From Ignavibacteria bacterium (GTDB taxonomy: Bacteria; Bacteroidota; Ignavibacteria; Ignavibacteriales; Melioribacteraceae), in the NCBI GenBank assembly GCA_003233295.1, contig QILJ01000034.1, forward strand, positions 1-7,656: DNA of 7,656 bases, read 5' to 3'. Below, in pieces: positions 1 to 4,781 of the stretch (its first letter is position 1; each line of letters opens with the position of its first letter). The notes beneath the pieces are model-generated. The model saw only the letters and a list, made by a program, of their open reading frames with translations. It was not told the DNA's origin and searched no databases. Both the position numbers and the translations under genes were made by a program.

Positions 1-2
1 CT

Positions 3-191
3 GTTAAGCTAAATGAGATCACAAATTCATTTGTTAAATTAAGTGAAGAGGGAAGAACAAAACCGATCGAGAATAACCTCGCTGTCTATGAAAAACAAAA
101 AGAACTTTTTACAGAATTGAGTAAGAAATTGAGAGATCGCAACAATGGAAATGTTTTTAAATTAAGATCTGAAATTATTGAGATGAAATAG
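3..191 (+). CDS. C-terminal end of an unidentified protein (partial)
   Basis: An open frame enters from the left edge and ends at TAG 189-191, giving 62 residues. The other two plus-strand frames hit stops within the first 12 bases, so this is the only frame that can carry an upstream gene into the window. The peptide is rich in Lys, Glu, Leu and Asn, has no hydrophobic segment, and looks helical (for example VYEKQKELFTELSKKLRDR, followed by a final EIIEMK). I do not recognise the family from this tail. The next gene starts only 5 nt downstream on the same strand, which suggests co-transcription. The start and most of the protein lie outside the window. Confidence 0.7.
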   Translation, partial: VKLNEITNSFVKLSEEGRTKPIENNLAVYEKQKELFTELSKKLRDRNNGNVFKLRSEIIEMK

Positions 192-196
192 AGCTT

Positions 197-1113
197 ATGA
201 AAATAAAAACCGCGGCTTTCATAATGTTTATTCTCTTCGTATCATCCATTACAAATGCGCAGTCGAAAGAACTAACAGCAGACAACGGAATAATAAAAGT
301 TAAACTTGATCTAACACGAGGTGGTGCAGTAAAATATCTTTCTCTCTCAGATGATGATAGTAATCTGGTCAATATTCATGATGAAGGACGGTATATTCAG
401 CAATCATATTATGCAGGTAAAACCTTAGATCGAAAAAGTAATGGACAGTCGCCTAATTGGTCGCCTTGGTCATGGAATCCAATACAAGTCGGTGATGCAT
501 TCGGTAACCGCGCTCAAATTCTTGACAGTTATAAAAACCGTGATACTCTTTACGTAAAATTAACTCCAATGTTGTGGGATATGAACAATGAACCGGCTGA
601 AGCGGTGATGGAGCAATGGACTATCTTGAGAAATAATATTCTGGAAGTTCACAATAAATTGATCTGTTTCAGAACAGATACTATCTACGGAGAAGATATT
701 GCAAGGAGCCAAGAACTTCCCGCTGTTTATCCAATATCTGAATTGGATAATTTATTCTGTTACATTGGTGATTTGCCATTTACAAATGATACACTAGTAA
801 TCCAACTGTCATTAAATTATCCAGTGGATTTTGGGGACAATACAATAATGTTACCGAACATTGGATGGCTTTTGCGGGTAATGATATGAAAGGCATTGGA
901 GTTTATAATCCGCAATGCACAAAGTTTTTAGCTGGAATGTACGGCGAACCGGGACATAAATCTGCAGATGCTTCTACATCATATATTGCCCCGATAAAAA
1001 AAGAAGTGTTAAATAAAAATTCTGTATACGAATATACTTATTACATAATTGTTGGTTCTATTAAAGAGATACGTGCTGAAGTTTATGAGCTAAACAAAAT
1101 CGGTTTAAAATGA
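197..1113 (+). pseudogene. Secreted protein of unknown function, split by a one-base frameshift
   Basis: The frame opened by ATG 197 starts with a classical signal peptide (MKIKTAAFIMFILFVSSITNA, cleavage expected near AQ-S), so the product should be exported. It reads well through about residue 201 (PFTNDTLV), then continues as a non-conserved tail to 889. A second frame takes over and runs to TGA 1111-1113. Adding one base near 799-800 joins the two as ...NDTLV-N-PTVIKLSSGFWGQYNN... and gives about 305 residues with no other break. Visible features are a Trp/Pro-rich stretch (NWSPWSWNPIQVGDAFGN, residues 87-104), MLWDMNNEPAEA (125-136), and WMAFAGNDMKGIGVYNP after the shift. From memory, similar unnamed secreted proteins occur in Bacteroidota; a beta-rich, carbohydrate-related role is only a guess. 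The break may be a sequencing indel or true inactivation. The ATG at 865 inside the second frame has no convincing ribosome binding site and is not a likely separate start. Confidence 0.75.
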
Positions 1114-1135
1114 TTCTCAAAGATTATTTAAAATA

Positions 1136-1175
1136 AAAATGGTGAGAAGCCCAGCCAGAATCTTCCCACCATTTT
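1136..1175. terminator. Inverted repeat, likely terminator of the secreted-protein unit
   Basis: The arms AAAATGGTGAGAAG (1136-1149) and CTTCCCACCATTTT (1162-1175) pair at 13 of 14 positions, with one A/C mismatch and a 12-nt loop. The arm ends are A-rich on the left and T-rich on the right, as in an intrinsic terminator. The repeat lies 22 nt after the stop codon at 1113. The T tract is short (ATTTTAT), so efficiency is uncertain. Confidence 0.65.
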
Positions 1176-1180
1176 ATAGG

Positions 1181-1199
1181 TATATGTTTTTAACATATA
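1181..1199. repeat. Short AT-rich hairpin next to the terminator
   Basis: TATATGTT (1181-1188) and AACATATA (1192-1199) form a perfect 8-bp stem with a TTT loop, directly after the 1136-1175 inverted repeat. With only one G-C pair per arm it is weak. It could be an accessory to termination or simply a product of AT-rich composition. Confidence 0.3.
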
Positions 1200-1246
1200 G
1201 AGTAAATCAATACACTGTAAAACTATCATTATTACAAACCAGAGAT

Positions 1247-1262
1247 TGTGATTTAAATCACA
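1247..1262. promoter_or_regulatory. Perfect CRP-type operator palindrome
   Basis: TGTGATTTAAATCACA is a perfect 16-bp palindrome and exactly matches the CRP half-site layout TGTGA-N6-TCACA. CRP/FNR-superfamily regulators with related E-helix residues recognise such sites. The site lies about 180 nt upstream of the -35 element at 1442, so it is not in a classical activating position for that promoter. A possible -10 (TAATAT, 1277-1282) would place the site centre at about -35 relative to an inferred start near 1289, slightly closer than the usual class II position of -41.5. The match to the binding pattern is seen directly; the regulator and the target are inferred. Confidence 0.55.
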
Positions 1263-1441
1263 GCAAATATTAATAATAATATCTCTCGGTTAGACGTTAA
1301 GAAACACTTTGGGAATAGTATTAAAATTATTTAAGAGGATTATTTATTTTTGATTATGCAGGATTTTAAAAAAGATATGTAAAAGAAACACTAATTATTC
1401 ATGATTTCTGATAATAATTTGAATTGTTCGATGTTTTAGAC

Positions 1442-1470
1442 TTGACATTGTCCGTATGATATATTATTAT
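1442..1470 (+). promoter_or_regulatory. Sigma70-type promoter for the small membrane ORF
   Basis: TTGACA (1442-1447) and TATTAT (1465-1470) are separated by exactly 17 bp. The -35 is a full consensus match and the -10 differs from TATAAT at one position. Transcription would begin near 1477, leaving a leader of about 60 nt before the ATG at 1539. In AT-rich DNA, -10-like hexamers are common, but a complete TTGACA at ideal spacing is not. Confidence 0.6.
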
Positions 1471-1538
1471 ATCGGAGTCTTTAATGCGATTATTAGTAAA
1501 CCGATTTAATAATGAAAAAATAAGCAGAGGAACCAGCC

Positions 1539-1685
1539 ATGACTTTGCAAAATATATTGTTATTGGGTACAATAGCTTCAGCTGGATTATTTATTCAAAT
1601 AATCCGCTTTGCAAATAAAACTGTAAAGATTAGAAAGATTTGGGATACAGCACTAGAAACAAATAAAACTTCTTTACATAGATAA
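1539..1685 (+). CDS. Small single-pass membrane protein, 48 aa, hypothetical
   Basis: ATG 1539 to TAA 1683-1685 encodes 48 residues. The Shine-Dalgarno sequence AGAGG lies 8 nt before the start. The N-terminal part (LLLGTIASAGLFIQIIRF, about residues 7-24) is a good transmembrane helix, followed by a basic stretch (KTVKIRKIW) and a polar tail. The positive charges after the helix suggest an outside-to-inside topology with a cytoplasmic C-terminus. A near-consensus promoter at 1442-1470 and a 12-bp hairpin terminator at 1706-1733 frame the ORF as a one-gene unit. I know no family for it. A competing ORF in another frame (1484-1618, 44 aa) overlaps it, but its GGAG site would fall at or upstream of the predicted transcript start. 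Function is unknown. Confidence 0.5.
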   Translation: MTLQNILLLGTIASAGLFIQIIRFANKTVKIRKIWDTALETNKTSLHR

Positions 1686-1705
1686 TAATAAGAATTCTAT
1701 TTTAT

Positions 1706-1733
1706 GATAAAGCTCCCACAAGGGAGCTTTATC
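1706..1733. terminator. Strong hairpin terminator shared by two convergent genes
   Basis: GATAAAGCTCCC (1706-1717) and GGGAGCTTTATC (1722-1733) form a perfect 12-bp stem with an ACAA loop. It sits 20 nt after the stop of the small membrane ORF (plus strand) and 18 nt beyond the stop of the cold-shock gene (minus strand), so it can serve both converging transcripts. The stem end supplies a few U residues on each strand, but no long T tract follows. Confidence 0.8.
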
Positions 1734-1751
1734 TAGTTAAAATAAGATCTT

Positions 1752-1964
1752 TTAATCAATTACTTTAACTTCAATTGCTTGAGGACCTTTTTCTCCTTCA
1801 CCAATTGTGAATTCGACTTTTTGTCCTTCCTCTAAGGTTTTGAAACCATCAGTTTGTATTTGATGATAATGAACAAATACATCATCGCCACTTTCTTGAG
1901 AAATGAATCCATAACCTTTTGAGTTATTGAACCACTTAACGGTTCCTTCTTTGCGCTCTGCCAT
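1752..1964 (-). CDS. cspA: Cold-shock domain protein (CspA family)
   Basis: A 70-residue protein consisting of one cold-shock domain, the usual length for CspA-type proteins. Both nucleic-acid binding motifs are present: RNP1 KGYGFI (residues 16-21) and RNP2 VFVHY (29-33). The N-terminal GTVKWFN (7-13) and the central LEEGQKVEF (44-52) are family hallmarks. Such proteins bind single-stranded RNA/DNA in the cytoplasm, melt RNA structure, and often control their own synthesis through a long 5' leader. The start at 1964 has AGGAG (1975-1979) 10 nt upstream. The gene is alone on the minus strand and converges on the 48-aa ORF, with a shared terminator. The leader is at least about 145 nt if nothing else lies between it and the small gene upstream. 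The family is certain; the exact paralogue (cspA versus another csp) cannot be told from sequence alone. Confidence 0.95.
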   Translation of the reverse strand: MAERKEGTVKWFNNSKGYGFISQESGDDVFVHYHQIQTDGFKTLEEGQKVEFTIGEGEKGPQAIEVKVID

Positions 1965-2018
1965 ACTACAGAAACTCCTAATTAAATAATAAAAAAATAA
2001 AATGAATTGAGCAGAGCG
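1954..2018 (-). promoter_or_regulatory. Leader-to-start complementarity of the cold-shock gene (possible RNA switch)
   Basis: On the transcript, CGCUCUGC in the 5' leader (genomic 2018-2011) is perfectly complementary to GCAGAGCG (1961-1954), which begins immediately after the AUG and spans codons 2-4. A G-U pair can extend the helix by one. The stem is 8 bp with 6 G-C pairs, in a leader that is otherwise very AT-rich, and it encloses the Shine-Dalgarno site and the AUG in a 49-nt loop. A second TAGGAGT-like sequence lies further upstream in the leader (2045-2051 complement) and resembles the real ribosome binding site. Known cspA leaders refold with temperature; that this one does is an inference. 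Confidence 0.4.
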
Positions 2019-2109
2019 GAAATTACGGATGGTAAATCACAAATACTCCTAAAACTGTTCAATTACTTATACTGTTCTAAAAGAACTTAAGAAAGTTAAA
2101 TATTAATAA

Positions 2110-2372
2110 TTATAAATTCAACCTTTCTGCAATATCATTATAATTAAAATTTTGCACATTTTTTTTACGGTTAATTACTTTTTTGTTAAATAAATAAATT
2201 AGAATAGCATTACCTAATCCGTTTACAGTAAATATGATCTTCAAAATATCCGAGCCTTAGTAAGAGGATCATATAATTGAAAAGAAAAAGATAAGACTAA
2301 AATTAAAAAGGCATGAACTGAATTCCACAATAAAATTTCCAGATAGCTGATTAATTTTATTTCGTCAGTCAT
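2110..2372 (-). pseudogene. Small two-helix membrane protein, broken by a one-base deletion
   Basis: On the minus strand, ATG 2372-2370 is preceded by AGAGG (2381-2377), 4 nt away. The frame reads 43 residues (MTDEIKLISYLEILLWN...) and then meets TGA at 2243-2241, directly in an A/T run (AAAA, 2243-2246). Adding one base to that run continues the protein smoothly through a second hydrophobic helix (KIIFTVNGLGNAILIYLF) and a basic tail (NKKVINRKKN) to TAA at 2112-2110, giving 87 residues. The restored product has two transmembrane segments, roughly residues 7-33 and 43-62, joined by a short loop (YDPLTKAR). I do not recognise the family. The clean continuation argues for a single-base sequencing error or a very recent mutation. 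It lies upstream of the cold-shock gene on the same strand, and divergently from purC. Confidence 0.55.
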
Positions 2373-2412
2373 AATTCCTCTTAATTGTAATTATATTTAT
2401 CAGTAAATTTGC

Positions 2413-2441
2413 TTGAAGAATTTATAGTATTCTTTTATAGT
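2413..2441 (+). promoter_or_regulatory. Candidate promoter of the purC-recA operon
   Basis: TTGAAG (2413-2418) and TATAGT (2436-2441) are separated by 17 bp. Each hexamer matches consensus at four positions. Transcription would start near 2448, giving a leader of about 75 nt before the purC ATG. No purine riboswitch aptamer or obvious operator is seen in the leader. The strongly AT-rich context makes chance matches possible. Confidence 0.4.
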
Positions 2442-2508
2442 TTTATTAAGATCTCAATTTTATATTTTACAAAAGAATTCTTTAGAATGGATATTAAGTA
2501 AACTTCTT

Positions 2509-2517
2509 GGAGAGGAG
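2509..2517 (+). promoter_or_regulatory. Ribosome binding site fixing the purC start
   Basis: GGAGAGGAG lies 7 nt before ATG 2525. An in-frame TTG at 2507 overlaps this site and would add only six residues (MERRKS) that are the translated Shine-Dalgarno itself, so the ATG is the correct start. Confidence 0.85.
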
Positions 2518-2524
2518 AAAATCG

Positions 2525-3418
2525 ATGGAAAAAGTTATATTAAAAACAAATTTTGAGGACATTAATTTAGTTAAGCGCGGAAAAGTTAGGGACATCTATG
2601 AAATAGATGATAAATATATTCTGGTTTCCAGTGATCGTCTATCAGCGTTTGATGTGATAATGAACGAAGGCATTCCTAAAAAAGGGAAAGTGCTAACAAA
2701 GATATCTGAATTTTGGTTTGAATATGTAAAAGATGAAATTGATAATCACTTGATCTCCACTAATGTTAATGAGTATCCGGAAGTTTGTCATAAGTATAAA
2801 GATGAACTTGAAGGTAGATCGATGCTTGTAAAAAAAGCTGAATTGATTCCGCTAGAATGTATAGTAAGGGGTTATATTTCAGGCTCGGGCTGGAAAGAAT
2901 ATCAGAAAAAGGGAAGTATATGCGGGATCGAATTACCAGGCGGATTGGTAGAATCAGAAAAATTACCGGAACCGATATTTACGCCTTCAACGAAAGCTGA
3001 AATTGGTGATCATGACGAAAATATTTCAGAAGAAAAAGCGGTTGAGATAGTAGGTAAAGAAACTTTCGATTTCCTAAAAAAAGTCACTATAAGCATATAT
3101 CAAAAAGCATATGAGTATGCCTATGAAAGAGGCATAATTTTGGCGGATACGAAAATGGAGTTTGGATATTACGAAGGCAAAATAATTCTGATAGATGAAT
3201 TATTAACTCCTGACTCTTCCCGCTTTTGGCCCAAAGATGATTACGAAAAAGGACGTGCTCAAGTTAGTTACGACAAACAGTATGTTAGAGATTATCTTCT
3301 TTCTGTTAATTTTAACAAACAGCCACCACCACCAACATTACCGGATGAAGTAATTAAAAACACATCTGATAAATATGTTCAGGCTTTGATAAAATTGACG
3401 GGAAAAGATTTAGATTAA
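2525..3418 (+). CDS. purC: Phosphoribosylaminoimidazole-succinocarboxamide (SAICAR) synthase
   Basis: This enzyme of de novo purine synthesis joins CAIR and aspartate, using ATP, to make SAICAR in the cytoplasm. The 297-residue product carries the expected motifs: KRGKVRDIY (residues 18-25, nucleotide-binding strand and loop), SSDRLSAFD (35-43), [14 protein letters not shown] (113-126), EPIFTPSTK (149-157), LADTKMEFG (207-214) and [12 protein letters not shown] (224-235). It is longer than the approximately 237-residue E. coli form; the extra C-terminal part ([13 protein letters not shown], a PPPP tract, LPDEVI) resembles the longer version found in yeast and many Bacteroidota. It is the first gene of the tight plus-strand cluster. 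Its TAA overlaps the next gene's ATG by one base (TAATG). No other pur genes are in the window, so the pathway must be scattered. Confidence 0.97.
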   Translation: MEKVILKTNFEDINLVKRGKVRDIYEIDDKYILVSSDRLSAFDVIMNEGIPKKGKVLTKISEFWFEYVKDEIDNHLISTNVNEYPEVCHKYKDELEGRSMLVKKAELIPLECIVRGYISGSGWKEYQKKGSICGIELPGGLVESEKLPEPIFTPSTKAEIGDHDENISEEKAVEIVGKETFDFLKKVTISIYQKAYEYAYERGIILADTKMEFGYYEGKIILIDELLTPDSSRFWPKDDYEKGRAQVSYDKQYVRDYLLSVNFNKQPPPPTLPDEVIKNTSDKYVQALIKLTGKDLD

Positions 3419-3714
3419 TGCGACCGGTAAAAATAGAAGTAACAGAAAGTCCATCGCTTAAAATATTGTGGGATGATGAAACTGTATCCGAAATCAGTTT
3501 GATTGAACTTAGGAAGAATTGTCCATGCGCAGTTTGTTCTGCAGAAGAAGAAGGATTTAACCATTCCTATAAAGTGTATAGAGGCGATGAAGTTGAAATA
3601 GCAGATATATCGGTCGTGGGTAGTTACGCGGTTTCCATCGCATGGAAAGATGGACACAATACAGGTTTGTACGAATTCAAATATTTAAAAGATTTAGCAG
3701 AAAAAGAAAAGTAA
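3418..3714 (+). CDS. DUF971 family protein (GBBH-like N-terminal domain)
   Basis: A 98-residue protein made of a single DUF971 domain, also called the gamma-butyrobetaine hydroxylase-like N-terminal domain. Visible signatures are the LRKNCPCAVC motif (residues 31-40, three Cys in CPCAVC), GSYAVSIAWKDGHNTGLYEF in the second half and the closing YLKDL. Stand-alone DUF971 proteins are often encoded near, or fused to, Mrp/ApbC-type Fe-S carrier ATPases, so a role in iron-sulfur or metal handling is suspected for the family but not established here; no such ATPase is in the window. The start codon overlaps the purC stop by one base, so translation is probably coupled. I see no strong Shine-Dalgarno of its own. 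Confidence 0.88.
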   Translation: MRPVKIEVTESPSLKILWDDETVSEISLIELRKNCPCAVCSAEEEGFNHSYKVYRGDEVEIADISVVGSYAVSIAWKDGHNTGLYEFKYLKDLAEKEK

Positions 3715-3724
3715 AATATAATTT

Positions 3725-4321
3725 ATGGTTTTACCTAATCAATTAACAGTTTTAAGGATAATACTTACACCGGTATTTTTATTTTTATTTCTTTCCGGCG
3801 ATCCTTTGCTTATACAAATATCGTTAGCTGTTTATCTTATTGCCGCTATTACAGATTGGTACGACGGATGGCTTGCTCGTAAATTCAATTATATAACTGA
3901 TTGGGGAAAGTTCTTAGATCCATTAGCAGATAAAATTTTGACATCGGCGGCTTTTTTTGCTTTTGTTCATCTGGATATTTTAGCATTGTGGATGGTGTGG
4001 GTTATTGTTATTAGAGATTTTGTGATAACCGGGTTGCGTGCATATGCAGACTTTCAAGGTGTATCGTTTGTTACTTCTAAATCGGCTAAGATAAAAACAT
4101 TTATTCAAATGGTATTTATCTACTATTTATTGTTCATTTATACGATGCAGAATACACAGTTTTTCTATGATGGCAATTCAGAAATATTTAATAAAATGTT
4201 CGACCAAAATCTGATTTATTATTTGATGCTCTTTATTACATTGTTAACTTTCTATACCGGAGTCGAATACTTTTATACTAATCGGAAAACTATAAAGAGA
4301 TTATTCAAAATTGAAAATTAA
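3725..4321 (+). CDS. pgsA: CDP-diacylglycerol-glycerol-3-phosphate 3-phosphatidyltransferase
   Basis: An integral inner-membrane enzyme that makes phosphatidylglycerophosphate from CDP-diacylglycerol and glycerol-3-phosphate, the committed step to phosphatidylglycerol and cardiolipin. The 198-residue protein has the full CDP-alcohol phosphatidyltransferase signature D-x2-D-G-x2-A-R-x8-G-x3-D-x3-D at D44, D47, G48, A51, R52, G61, D65 and D69. The N-terminal PNQLTVLRIILTPVF is typical of PgsA, and several hydrophobic helices follow, up to a basic tail (NRKTIKRLFK). The gene starts 10 nt after the DUF971 stop, without a clear Shine-Dalgarno. It overlaps the next gene, whose product carries out the following step, by 11 nt. 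PgsA rather than another CDP-alcohol transferase is favoured by the N-terminus and by the pgpA neighbour. Confidence 0.93.
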   Translation: MVLPNQLTVLRIILTPVFLFLFLSGDPLLIQISLAVYLIAAITDWYDGWLARKFNYITDWGKFLDPLADKILTSAAFFAFVHLDILALWMVWVIVIRDFVITGLRAYADFQGVSFVTSKSAKIKTFIQMVFIYYLLFIYTMQNTQFFYDGNSEIFNKMFDQNLIYYLMLFITLLTFYTGVEYFYTNRKTIKRLFKIEN

Positions 4322-4763
4322 TGCATTAGAAAGAACGTTAGGTTCAGGCTTTTTCACCGGATATATACCATTTGCTTCGGGTACGTTTGGCAGTCTGTTT
4401 GCACTTGCAATCTATCTTATACCTGGTTTCGAAAATCCCACAATACTTTTAACATTAATTTCCTTATTTTCAATTATTGGGATTTATGTAGGTAGTAAAT
4501 TCGAGGAAGTTTACGGAAAAGATCCTGCTCAGTGTACTATTGATGAATTTGTCGGGATGTGGATAACTTTGCTTTTTGTTCCGAAATATATTTTGTATAT
4601 AGTATTTGCGTTTGTTATTTGGCGTATTTTAGATATTGTAAAACCTTTTCCAGTAAATATTTTAGAAAAAATTAAAGGTGGCTGGGGGATAATGCTCGAT
4701 GATATTGTGGCGGGATTATATTCTTTAATTTTAGTTCATATAATTATCTATTTTATTAATTAA
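4311..4763 (+). CDS. pgpA: Phosphatidylglycerophosphatase A
   Basis: This membrane phosphatase removes the phosphate from phosphatidylglycerophosphate to give phosphatidylglycerol, directly after PgsA. The 150-residue product shows the family blocks: FASGTFGSL (residues 21-29), TIDEFVGMWITL (76-87, acidic residues at the likely metal site), WRILDIVKPFP (104-114) and GGWGIMLDDIVAG (123-135, with the DD pair), separated by hydrophobic helices. No ATG exists in this frame upstream of the conserved part. TTG 4311 is the best start; it lies inside the pgsA end, with an 11-nt overlap and an AGAGA stretch around 4296-4300 as a weak ribosome binding site. Translation probably depends on coupling to pgsA. 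The ATG at 4322 is in another frame and stops after two codons. Confidence 0.92.
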   Translation: MKINALERTLGSGFFTGYIPFASGTFGSLFALAIYLIPGFENPTILLTLISLFSIIGIYVGSKFEEVYGKDPAQCTIDEFVGMWITLLFVPKYILYIVFAFVIWRILDIVKPFPVNILEKIKGGWGIMLDDIVAGLYSLILVHIIIYFIN

Positions 4764-4781
4764 AATGATGTGTGCATTATC

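Larger units (their letters stand above)
1114..1441. other. Non-coding stretch between the secreted-protein gene and the small ORF unit
   Basis: No open frame of credible size or codon quality is visible on either strand. The stretch holds the inverted repeat at 1136-1175, the small hairpin at 1181-1199 and the CRP-type palindrome at 1247-1262. An AAGAGGA motif near 1334-1340 is followed only by a short open frame (MQDFKKDM then stop), which I do not consider a gene. A TAATAT hexamer at 1277-1282 could be a -10 element downstream of the palindrome, but no gene follows it closely. Confidence 0.6.

Noticed and set aside
865..1113. Separate 82-aa gene starting at ATG 865.
   Set aside because: The reading frame is already open and protein-like upstream of this ATG (back to about 790), and it continues the secreted protein at 197. 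It is better read as the 3' part of a frameshifted gene.
1484..1618. 44-codon plus-strand ORF overlapping the 48-aa small membrane ORF, with GGAG upstream.
   Set aside because: Its ribosome binding site would lie at or before the predicted transcript start (about 1477), and its peptide lacks a coherent feature. The overlapping 48-aa ORF has a better placed site and a clear membrane helix.
2074..2086. GTTCT-AAA-AGAAC palindrome upstream of the cold-shock gene, reminiscent of a LexA-type box.
   Set aside because: The half-sites are in the opposite order to the Bacillus GAAC-N4-GTTC box, the arms are only 5 bp, and no SOS gene follows.
2472..2483. AAAGAATTCTTT perfect 12-bp palindrome before purC.
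   Set aside because: It has no loop, is AT-rich and lies in an AT-rich leader; there is nothing to tie it to regulation or termination.
2241..2506. Possible purine riboswitch or other structured leader before purC.
   Set aside because: No conserved aptamer core or terminator/antiterminator pair is visible; the region is better explained by the minus-strand small gene and a simple promoter.
2507..2524. TTG start six codons upstream of the purC ATG.
   Set aside because: These codons are the Shine-Dalgarno region itself (GGAGAGGAG), and the ATG at 2525 is ideally spaced from it.
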